The notes beneath the pieces were generated by a model, which was not told the DNA's origin, ran no database searches, and saw nothing but the letters and a program-made list of their open reading frames with translations. 9,999 bases of DNA from Candidatus Nanohaloarchaea archaeon (GTDB taxonomy: Archaea > EX4484-52 > DAOVKX01): contig DAOVKX010000037.1 of assembly GCA_030631505.1 (NCBI GenBank), positions 1-9,999 of the forward strand, given 5' to 3'. This document shows, in pieces, positions 1-6,080 of the stretch. Position 1 is the stretch's first letter, and each line of letters starts with the position of its first letter. Made by a program: the position numbers and the translations under genes.

Positions 1-3000
1 AGTACAATTCAAACGGAACCAATTACACATTCACACCTAATACAACATTATATTTATCCGGCGGGGACGGAACCAAATATCTGGAAGTATGGGCTTATGA
101 TTTTGCAAGTAATGTTGATTATAATATGACTTACTTTACAGTTGATGCGAGTCCTGCATCAATAGCATTCATACACCCGACTGACAACACAACACTTGTA
201 AACAGGAACTGGAGTTATGTAAATGTAAGTACCTCAGATGCTAATAACTATTCTGCATTCATTGACTGGAACAAGTCACTGGTCGGGTACTGGTCATTTG
301 AATCTGTTGAAACAAACGGCTCGGTTGGGGACAATTCAACTTACCAAAACAATGGCATAATAAGAAACCATGCAACGAATACAACTGTTACAGGTGCAAG
401 AGGTCAAGCATTGGACTTTGATGGCATTGACGATTATGTTGAAATTTCACATAGCTCAAGTCTGAACCTTAATAGCGAATTTACAATTGGACTGTGGATA
501 AAACCAAATAATATTGGCAGCAAACAAAGGATTATCGGAAAAGGATATACTAGTTCGTCCTTCTGGGTTAATATATTGAAGGATTCAGGCCAGGTTGAGT
601 TCGCTGTGAATGGATTTAACGATATGTGGTCTACAAATACTAATGTATCTGCCGGCGAGTGGACTTACATAACTCTTATCTATAATTCAACTCACAAAAT
701 AGCGTACAAAAACGGGGTTTACATGAATGGTACTGAGGGAGTTTTGACTACTAACAGCCAGCCCATTTATATAACTTATTCCAGTTACCGGTTTAATGGG
801 ACAATGGATGAAGTTCTGATATTTAACAGGGCTTTAAGTGAAACTGAAATCAATGCAAGTTATAATGCAGGAAGTTACAGGTTAATGAATAACTTCACTA
901 ACTTAACTGATGGGCAATATGATTATTATGCTTATGCTATTGACAGTGCAGGGAATACGAATGTTACAAGCACAGAAACATTGACTGTTGATGCTACTGC
1001 ACCAACAGTTTCAACAGATTTCCCTCAGAATGACACTATTAATTATGCCGGAATAATAGATTTTATATTCAGGGTGAATGAGAGTTTCGGTTCAATTGTA
1101 AATTGTTCTTTATACGCCAACTTCTCAGGCGGCAGCTTGGCATATATAATGAGCAATACATCGAAGGTTGACAACAACACAGCAGAAACAATAACCAAAT
1201 ATAACGTTACTGATGGGTATTATATATGGAATGTAAATTGCAGTGATAATGCAGGAAACTGGATATTTGGGGAGGATAAGCGCCTATCTGTCAATACACA
1301 TGAACTGCTTCATATTTTCCAGCCAACGAATACTTCATACAATAATCTTTCAGTTCCTATAGCATATTCTGTAGACGGCACAGATAATTCCACAATAATC
1401 TGGCAGTACAATGGCAACGGAACCAATTACACTGCTGTTGACAATACAACTTTATTGACATTTTCAGGAACAGATGGAACCAAACATTTTGAAGCGTGGA
1501 ATGTTAATTCAACAGGAGGTGTCAGTTATAATATCAAATTCTTTACTGTTGATACAACCAAACCAATAATTCATATTTTCCAGCCGCAAAATAAGACTTA
1601 TAATAACATGTCAGTTTACATAGAATATTCTGTAGATGAATTGATGAGCTACAATGGGACAATAATCTGGCAGTACAATGGCAATGGAACCAATTACACT
1701 ACTTTGAATAATAATACTTTGTTAAGATTTAGCGGGATTAACGGAATCCAATATTTTGAAGCGTGGAATAAAGACGATGCCGGCAATATTGGCTATAATA
1801 TCACGTACTTTACGGTTCTTGCCCAGAGGAACGCTTCGGTTTCTTTATGGACGGATAAATCGTCTTATGCAATAAATGAGAACATGACTTTGGATGTAAA
1901 TGCAAGCGCAACGGGCAATCTGAATGTTACCGGGAATTTAACCATAAACCTAACAGGTCCGGAAATTATAACTGTATATAATGAAATCAATGCAAATGCA
2001 ATTATTGGCGACTCATGGAACCTGACTATGCGGCAGTGGAATGTAACAAATACTTTGGGCGGTTCATATACACTTAATGCTTCATACAGTTACATTAATG
2101 CCGAAAGTTCCCATACTGTTGCTTATGACAGCAAAACAATTACAATACCAAATTCAACAAATGCTTCGGTTGTTGTTACAACCAACAACAGCTGGTACCT
2201 TGATGATACCGGTGTTTTGATAAATACGACGTTCAGGAATTTAGGCAATGTGCCTTATAATTCCCTGAGTATAACCGTGGAGATGAATGGGAGTGTGGGG
2301 ACTGTTTATTCCGGAACAGAAACAGATGTTCAAAGGGGCGAAGTTGTAAGCAAAACCACAGTATGGAATACGGATTCATATGCTCCCGGCGACTACCTTA
2401 TTAATTCTACATTTACAGACAGCAGCAGGTCTTTGTCCTGGAGCGGTACAGAGATAATAACGGTGAATGAAACCAGAAAAGTAGATATTCTTGGGCTTTC
2501 TGTTGACAAAATGCCGCCGCAATCCTATGTTCTTGGAAATGATATAATATTAAATGGCTCTGCGGTTGCAACGGGCAATGTTCAGGTAACAGGGAACCTG
2601 ACGATTAAGTTTAACAGTAATCTGCAGGGCGGGGCGACTGTTAAGAATATAACCGATGATGATATTACGACGCCAGTTGACCTTAGCACTTACAGCAATC
2701 AGGTCAATACGACAGATACTGGGGAGGGGGCAATAACTTATCTTGTTAATTTTACATTCATAAACGAGTATGGAGATGTTGTTTCAAATGTTTCGTCGAT
2801 TGTCTTCTATGTAGGGGCAACAATTGTTACAGTACAAACAAGAGCGGTCAGCGGCTCTTCGGAAAAAACAGACTTCTTTTTGGAGGATGCAATAGAAGTG
2901 CATGTCTGGGTTGAGAATATAAGCAATGTCAATATAACCGGGCTGCCTTATGCAAACAGGACATGGGATGATGCGGGTGTGTATGATGTTACGGATAATA

Positions 3001-3629
3001 ACTGGACTGAAGTCGGGAATGGAGAATATTATTTCACGATACCTGCAAGCACTTATGTTGCGGGGACTTATACCCTAAATGTGACAGCAACAGATTCTGC
3101 TTCGATGCTGCCGGGAACAGGGCAGACTACATTTGCAGTTGGTGAACATATAATAACACTGGAGATTGTATCTGACAGATTGTCAACGATACACATACCT
3201 TCAGGTGAAACAACGAACACTGTTGCTGCAGCAGATTTATATCATAAATATATAGCAGGGTATGATTCAAGCAATGTTATCGGGCTGGTTTACCGGGGCA
3301 GGCAATTGTATGATGTTACAAAGAATACAAACAATATCAGCATGAGGCAGGGAGCTACAGGCAATAAGTTCTATCTGGTTTTCACAAAAGGGACTTACAA
3401 GGCGATAGACTCCAGAATGAAGCATATAGCAGATGATTCGATTGACAATTTCGCTGACCCAAGTTTTGGTTATGCCATAACAAACAAGTATCATGTAACT
3501 GTCGGTCTGGAATACTCAGACATTGACATTGATGGTGAAGAGTCGTTAAGAGAGGGCTCATACTCGTTTATCATAAGAAATGAAGGGCTACTGAACAACA
3601 AGCCAAGAATCTCTGTTACGAAAAGATAG
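1..3629 (+). CDS. Giant LamG/Ig-like repeat surface protein (5' end missing)
   Basis: The frame is open to the left edge (first full codon at base 3), so this is the last 1208 residues of a larger protein and the ATG at 126 is internal. Order seen: the end of a repeat module (3-155); a LamG/concanavalin-like domain (about 270-880) with VGYWSF, ALDFDGIDDYVEI, FTIGLWIKP and the ending VLIFNRALSETEI; Ig-like modules with DSAGN and DNAGN motifs (880-1300); two 87-residue tandem repeats (1305-1826); three related Ig/CARDB-like modules (about 1830, 2160 and 2478 onward); a further beta-rich module (2816-3150); and a distinct C-terminal domain (3150-3629). Asn-X-Ser/Thr sequons are very frequent, which suits an exported, N-glycosylated protein. 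There is no C-terminal membrane helix or sorting motif. LamG domains usually bind glycans or proteins; a role as adhesin or pilus-associated tip protein is inferred from the pilin-like genes that follow. An S-layer-associated protein is the main alternative. Confidence 0.9.
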   Translation, partial: YNSNGTNYTFTPNTTLYLSGGDGTKYLEVWAYDFASNVDYNMTYFTVDASPASIAFIHPTDNTTLVNRNWSYVNVSTSDANNYSAFIDWNKSLVGYWSFESVETNGSVGDNSTYQNNGIIRNHATNTTVTGARGQALDFDGIDDYVEISHSSSLNLNSEFTIGLWIKPNNIGSKQRIIGKGYTSSSFWVNILKDSGQVEFAVNGFNDMWSTNTNVSAGEWTYITLIYNSTHKIAYKNGVYMNGTEGVLTTNSQPIYITYSSYRFNGTMDEVLIFNRALSETEINASYNAGSYRLMNNFTNLTDGQYDYYAYAIDSAGNTNVTSTETLTVDATAPTVSTDFPQNDTINYAGIIDFIFRVNESFGSIVNCSLYANFSGGSLAYIMSNTSKVDNNTAETITKYNVTDGYYIWNVNCSDNAGNWIFGEDKRLSVNTHELLHIFQPTNTSYNNLSVPIAYSVDGTDNSTIIWQYNGNGTNYTAVDNTTLLTFSGTDGTKHFEAWNVNSTGGVSYNIKFFTVDTTKPIIHIFQPQNKTYNNMSVYIEYSVDELMSYNGTIIWQYNGNGTNYTTLNNNTLLRFSGINGIQYFEAWNKDDAGNIGYNITYFTVLAQRNASVSLWTDKSSYAINENMTLDVNASATGNLNVTGNLTINLTGPEIITVYNEINANAIIGDSWNLTMRQWNVTNTLGGSYTLNASYSYINAESSHTVAYDSKTITIPNSTNASVVVTTNNSWYLDDTGVLINTTFRNLGNVPYNSLSITVEMNGSVGTVYSGTETDVQRGEVVSKTTVWNTDSYAPGDYLINSTFTDSSRSLSWSGTEIITVNETRKVDILGLSVDKMPPQSYVLGNDIILNGSAVATGNVQVTGNLTIKFNSNLQGGATVKNITDDDITTPVDLSTYSNQVNTTDTGEGAITYLVNFTFINEYGDVVSNVSSIVFYVGATIVTVQTRAVSGSSEKTDFFLEDAIEVHVWVENISNVNITGLPYANRTWDDAGVYDVTDNNWTEVGNGEYYFTIPASTYVAGTYTLNVTATDSASMLPGTGQTTFAVGEHIITLEIVSDRLSTIHIPSGETTNTVAAADLYHKYIAGYDSSNVIGLVYRGRQLYDVTKNTNNISMRQGATGNKFYLVFTKGTYKAIDSRMKHIADDSIDNFADPSFGYAITNKYHVTVGLEYSDIDIDGEESLREGSYSFIIRNEGLLNNKPRISVTKR
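270..880 (+). other. LamG (Laminin_G_3 / concanavalin-like) domain region
   Basis: This part of the large protein shows the usual LamG series: a GYWSF start, a GxALDFDGxDDYVEI strand, FTIGLWIKP, a GEWTYITLIY strand, a KNGVYMNG hairpin, GTMDEVLIFNRALS and a closing EI..SYNAG. The family commonly binds sugars or extracellular proteins, sometimes with calcium. It is the one module here that clearly suggests a ligand-binding role rather than a structural one. Confidence 0.85.
1305..1826 (+). repeat. Two tandem 261-bp (87-aa) coding repeats
   Basis: Copy 1 is 1305-1565 and copy 2 is 1566-1826. Both start (L/I)(L/I)HIFQP, carry SYNN/TYNN and IIWQYNGNGTNYT, then FEAWN, and close with YNI..FTV. Bases 1392-1433 and 1659-1700 match over 42 nt with one difference, so the copies are recent or kept alike by conversion. 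The end of a third, more diverged copy sits at 3-155 before the LamG domain (YNSNGTNYT ... YFTVD), so the LamG domain is embedded within a repeat array. Confidence 0.9.
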
Positions 3630-3640
3630 TGGTGATAAAA

Positions 3641-3706
3641 TTGAAAATGATTCGGAAATTTAAGAGGTCGGTGATTTCCTCCCATCTCCAAATTAACTAT
3701 TGGTGA
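3641..3706 (+). CDS. Possible 21-codon mini-ORF containing repeat copy 1
   Basis: A TTG at 3641 follows a GGTGA at 3631-3635 with 5-nt spacing, the same arrangement as real starts nearby. It encodes 21 residues beginning MKMIRKFKR. Its TGA (3704-3706) lies inside the GGTGA site of the next gene, so terminating ribosomes would sit on that site. It could be a translated leader or merely the reading of a non-coding repeat. No function can be assigned, and the other copy of the repeat loses the frame after MIRKFKR. Confidence 0.25.
   Translation: MKMIRKFKRSVISSHLQINYW
3647..3681 (+). repeat. Intergenic repeat, copy 1
   Basis: This 35-bp segment, starting ATGATTCGGAAATTTAAGAG, recurs at 4564-4597 with only a few differences. 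Both copies lie just after a stop codon. Each has GGAAAT (3654-3659) facing ATTTCC (3674-3679), plus a competing GAGG (3664-3667) / CCTC (3678-3681) pairing that uses the same 3' bases. Possibly a mobile palindromic element or a conserved 3'-UTR signal. Confidence 0.75.
3702..3706 (+). promoter_or_regulatory. GGTGA ribosome binding site selecting a TTG start
   Basis: GGTGA complements the expected archaeal 16S rRNA tail. It sits 5 nt before the TTG at 3712, which places a clean signal peptide (MKKLTVIILL...) at the N-terminus. The in-frame TTG at 3700 and GTG at 3703 overlap the site itself and so cannot be served by it. Confidence 0.7.
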
Positions 3707-3711
3707 GCAAT

Positions 3712-3900
3712 TTGAAGAAATTAACAGTTATTATTTTGCTGATACTCCTGTTAGGTCTGCTTGTTACGACAGCAGGTGCAGCGCCTTTGCCTGAGAATAA
3801 GAATGTTGTTGTCACAGAGTTCCCTGTTGCTGTAATAGACAGGTTTGGGGAAGCAACGATGAAATATATGAGAGTTTCCGTGTGGGTGACAACTTCATGA
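3712..3900 (+). CDS. Small secreted protein of unknown function, pilin-cluster member
   Basis: The product is 62 aa, starting at TTG 3712. The N-terminus is a classical Sec signal peptide: two lysines, a long Leu/Ile/Val core, then TTAGAAPLPENK with probable cleavage at AGA|A or AA|P. The mature part is only about 38 residues (VVVTEFPVAVIDRFGEATMK, then YMRVSVWVTTS). Its ending resembles the beta-strand endings of the pilin-like proteins next door (IFVQVWG at 4559), so it may be a tiny pilin-related subunit, a chaperone-like peptide or a pilin shortened to its last strand. The stop overlaps the next start as ATGA (3897-3900), so translation is probably coupled. I do not recognise the family. 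Confidence 0.7.
   Translation: MKKLTVIILLILLLGLLVTTAGAAPLPENKNVVVTEFPVAVIDRFGEATMKYMRVSVWVTTS
3885..3889 (+). promoter_or_regulatory. GGTGA ribosome binding site inside the upstream gene
   Basis: This site lies within the last codons of the 62-aa gene, 7 nt before the ATG at 3897. It argues for starting the pilin-like gene at 3897 (or the next ATG, 3900) rather than at the GTG at 3882, which lies before the site. Confidence 0.65.
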
Positions 3901-4559
3901 TGCGCTCAAAAAAGGGCTTTACACATACGCTGGAATCTATAATGGCAACGTTCGTGGTTTTAGGTTTCCTGGTTCTTATTATGCCAGTCAGCCAGGAACC
4001 CTCTGTGAAGCCAAGAACAATCACAACTTATGTTCACGAAGCTTTGCGGTATCTGGATGCAAATGGTATGTTGAGGGCTTATGCAATTTCAGGGAATACG
4101 ACAGGGATAAGCAGTGAGCTGGATTCCATACTTCCTGCATGGATTTCCAACAACGTGACAATAACGTATATGAATTCAACTGTTTCCTCCCTGAGCACAA
4201 ACTCTGAATACAACTTTACTGTTGATGATATTGATTACGCATATGTTTACCTGTGGCTGGATAATGCTACGGATATTTCCGTTTACATTAATGATTCACT
4301 GGCCTGCATTTACAGCGGCACATACCTAAGCCAGTCGAAAGAGTGTGATATCACAAGCGATGCAGGCGATGGAGACAACAGATTAAAACTTAACGCCACT
4401 TCGCTAAAGTTTGTTAACCGTTATGAACTGAGACTCTGGAAGTCAGAGGGTTCGACAAACCTGCCTGAAAATAAGACTATACAAACAGTTACATATTTTG
4501 TGGCTGGAGAAGACAATATTTACAGGCCGACTGAGATTTTTGTGCAGGTGTGGGGTTAA
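3897..4559 (+). CDS. Type IV pilin-like protein with class III signal peptide
   Basis: The product is 220 aa from ATG 3897. The N-terminus reads MMRSKKGFTHTLES followed by a hydrophobic run (IMATFVVLGFLVLIMPV): a short basic leader, a Gly cleavage site, then the helix that forms the pilus core. This matches substrates of archaeal prepilin peptidases, with cleavage expected after Gly-7. A Glu lies at +6 after the cut, close to the conserved Glu-5 of bacterial pilins. The remaining ~185 residues look like a beta-rich globular head with several N-glycosylation sequons and two cysteines (ACIYSG, KECDI) that could form a disulphide; it ends in IFVQVWG. It overlaps the preceding gene by 4 bp. The exact family is not recognised; pilin or pseudopilin is the best reading. 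Confidence 0.75.
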   Translation: MMRSKKGFTHTLESIMATFVVLGFLVLIMPVSQEPSVKPRTITTYVHEALRYLDANGMLRAYAISGNTTGISSELDSILPAWISNNVTITYMNSTVSSLSTNSEYNFTVDDIDYAYVYLWLDNATDISVYINDSLACIYSGTYLSQSKECDITSDAGDGDNRLKLNATSLKFVNRYELRLWKSEGSTNLPENKTIQTVTYFVAGEDNIYRPTEIFVQVWG

Positions 4560-4563
4560 GGTG

Positions 4564-4597
4564 ATGATTCGGAAATTTAAGAGGTGGCGATTTCCTC
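4564..4597 (+). repeat. Intergenic repeat, copy 2
   Basis: This is the second copy of the 3647-3681 repeat, one base shorter (GAGGTGGCGATTTCCTC against GAGGTCGGTGATTTCCTC). It starts 4 bp after the stop of the pilin-like gene. The inverted pair GGAAAT (4571-4576) / ATTTCC (4590-4595) is conserved, as is GAGG (4581-4584) / CCTC (4594-4597). The 17-codon ORF from ATG 4564 shares only MIRKFKR with copy 1, then the frame shifts, so the conserved part is more likely DNA or RNA than peptide. Confidence 0.75.
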
Positions 4598-4612
4598 ACT
4601 ACGTTCGTTATT

Positions 4613-4669
4613 CCTAAAAAAACGCTGTGCGTTTTTTGGGACCCAAAAATCCTGAAAGGATTTTTTAGG
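4613..4669 (+). other. Structured intergenic element with two alternative folds and T-tracts
   Basis: These 57 bases are almost all complementary. Fold A has two side-by-side hairpins: AAAAAACGC/GCGTTTTTT (4617-4625 with 4629-4637, loop TGT) and AAAAATCCT/AGGATTTTT (4645-4653 with 4657-4665, loop GAA). Fold B closes the whole element with CCTAAAAAA/TTTTTTAGG (4613-4621 with 4661-4669), leaving a central TTTTTGG/CCAAAAA arm and two small hairpins. The folds exclude each other. T6 tracts at 4632-4637 and 4661-4666 could act as archaeal transcription terminators, so an attenuator between pilin genes is plausible. A miniature palindromic mobile element is the alternative. Confidence 0.7.
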
Positions 4670-4696
4670 TTTCATAAAGAGTATTGGTGAAGTTTT

Positions 4697-4756
4697 ATGA
4701 AAATTGCGTCATTATCATTCCTAATCCTCAAAACAAGAATAGGTGAAGTATTTTGA
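4697..4756 (+). CDS. Possible 19-codon leader ORF overlapping the next start
   Basis: ATG 4697 is preceded by GGTGA (4686-4690) at 6-nt spacing and encodes MKIASLSFLILKTRIGEVF. Its TGA (4754-4756) overlaps the TTG start at 4753 as TTGA, the same geometry as the ATGA overlap at 3897. The ribosome binding site of the next gene lies within this ORF. A translated leader that couples expression of the next pilin-like gene is plausible; a chance ORF cannot be excluded. The peptide is not recognised. Confidence 0.35.
   Translation: MKIASLSFLILKTRIGEVF
4741..4746 (+). promoter_or_regulatory. AGGTGA ribosome binding site for a TTG start
   Basis: AGGTGA lies 6 nt before TTG 4753, supporting a non-ATG start. 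The resulting N-terminus, MKKGQFF plus a hydrophobic helix, is a complete class III signal peptide. Confidence 0.75.
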
Positions 4757-5325
4757 AAAAAGGTCAATTTTTTATATTGGGGGCGTTTGTTGTCTGCACA
4801 TTGCTCTATTATGTTGTGATTGCGCAACCGCAGGTTCAGGAGAATTACGAATCTCTGGGAAAATATATGTTTGATAATATAAAATCAGAATCTGAGAGAG
4901 TTGCATCAATAATTTTACTGGAAAACAGGTCAACGGAGAACACAATAGACCGGATGCGCTCGTACGCCGGTTTTCTGGATGCCTATAGTGCAGGCCATAA
5001 TGCGAATATAACATATTATTTTTTATCAGGAGTGCAGGATGATAATCTTAATATAACCTTTGGCAATTATAAAGGAGGAGATATAGGAACTCTGTGGATT
5101 AATGTAAATGGCACTGCAAAGAGCATGTTGGATACAGAAGACCGTACAATGCAGACTGTGCAGTTCGGCCCTGTAACAAACCAGTCTCTTTTTAGTTATA
5201 ATTTTACATTTAACAATACATATTTCAATGATTCGTTTTATATAAGCAACAGGCCCTTTGCACTGTTCGATATAATGTTTGCAAGAGGTATGGAAGTGTG
5301 GGCCAATACCGTGAAAATAGATTAA
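4753..5325 (+). CDS. Type IV pilin-like protein with class III signal peptide
   Basis: The product is 190 aa, started by TTG 4753. The N-terminus MKKG|QFFILGAFVVCTLLYYVV has a three-residue basic leader, a Gly cleavage position and a hydrophobic core helix, as in archaeal pilins and pseudopilins. A charged stretch follows (ENYESLGKYMFDNIKSESER), probably continuing the N-terminal helix, then a beta-rich head with sequons (NITY, NITF, NGT, NQS, NFT). It differs clearly from the pilin-like proteins at 3897 and 5357 in head sequence, so the cluster supplies several different subunits rather than copies of one. It lies 31 bp before the next gene with no obvious terminator between. Minor pilin or pseudopilin is the likely role; the precise family is not recognised. 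Confidence 0.75.
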   Translation: MKKGQFFILGAFVVCTLLYYVVIAQPQVQENYESLGKYMFDNIKSESERVASIILLENRSTENTIDRMRSYAGFLDAYSAGHNANITYYFLSGVQDDNLNITFGNYKGGDIGTLWINVNGTAKSMLDTEDRTMQTVQFGPVTNQSLFSYNFTFNNTYFNDSFYISNRPFALFDIMFARGMEVWANTVKID

Positions 5326-5356
5326 TTAATCAAAACAAATATTATTGGTTGATAAC

Positions 5357-6076
5357 ATGAGAAAAGGTATAAGCCCGTTTGTGTCGGCTGCAATATATAC
5401 AGGACTTATAATAGCTACTATAGTCCTTGTTGTTCAGGTGGCGATGCCTATAATTGAGAAAATGAAGGATGTCGCTGCAGTGGACCAGGCAAAGGATATG
5501 CTGACTGTTTTAAATAAATACATCCAAGATGTTGCTTCCGAGGGGAAAGGTTCGACGCGGCTGGTGCAGATACAGACGAAGCGGGGCACGCTGGCAGTGG
5601 TGAATGAGAGCGATAAAATCGAGTTTGCAATAGATACAGCTGCTGCAATTGTCTCGCCGAGAACCAAGCAGAGGATAGGCGTTCTGACGCTTGCCGCAAA
5701 CTGTGAAGTTGATGTGAGGTCCAATGATACGCACTATATGATGGAGAACAGCCATCTTAATCTTTCATTTTTGAGATATGACAAGAATGATTCAAATCCT
5801 CACCTTATAAATATTTCAAATTTAACTACTATGTTTTATCTTGAGGATGAAAGCGCCCATTTTGATGGAGTAATTGACCTTGAGATAGACGGCAAATCTG
5901 TTATAAACGGGACTGGCTATACAGAAGTAAGCGAAACAGGGTCTGATTTGCCCACGGGCGTTTTCATAGCCCATATAAATTCGACAAGCCAGAGTATTGG
6001 TTATGACCTGTATTTTACCCTTGAATCTGAGGGAGATTACCTGACTGTTGAAGTGCAGAATTACAGGACGTTGTGA
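5357..6076 (+). CDS. Archaeal type IV pilin-like protein
   Basis: The product is 239 aa from ATG 5357; an in-frame TTG at 5345 is possible but would place extra residues before the basic leader. MRKG|ISPFVSAAIYTGLIIATIVLVV is the clearest class III signal peptide of the cluster, close to the RKGISPVIA-type start of archaeal pilins. The helix continues through IIEKMKDVAAVDQAKDML into a head with a KRGTL turn and a beta-rich C-terminal half containing sequons, ending GDYLTVEVQNYRTL. The upstream GGTTGA (5347-5352) is an imperfect ribosome site. Being the most canonical of the three, it is a candidate for the major or platform-linked subunit. No pilus ATPase, TadC-like platform protein or prepilin peptidase gene is in the window. 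gatD starts 4 bp downstream. Confidence 0.8.
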   Translation: MRKGISPFVSAAIYTGLIIATIVLVVQVAMPIIEKMKDVAAVDQAKDMLTVLNKYIQDVASEGKGSTRLVQIQTKRGTLAVVNESDKIEFAIDTAAAIVSPRTKQRIGVLTLAANCEVDVRSNDTHYMMENSHLNLSFLRYDKNDSNPHLINISNLTTMFYLEDESAHFDGVIDLEIDGKSVINGTGYTEVSETGSDLPTGVFIAHINSTSQSIGYDLYFTLESEGDYLTVEVQNYRTL

Positions 6077-6080
6077 TGTT

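Noticed and set aside
126..128. ATG as the start of the giant surface protein
   Set aside because: The same frame is open to the left edge and encodes the end of another repeat (YNSNGTNYT ... YFTVD), so the ATG is internal.
4564..4617. 17-codon ORF MIRKFKRWRFPHYVRYS in repeat copy 2
   Set aside because: GGTGA touches the ATG with no spacing, and the frame diverges from copy 1 after seven residues.
3641..4680. CRISPR-like or transposon interpretation of the repeats
   Set aside because: Only two copies, very unequal spacing, no cas or transposase gene in the window.
6048..6050. TTG as the gatD start
   Set aside because: It would overlap the pilin by 29 bp and add 11 residues not typical of GatD; ATG 6081 gives the family length.
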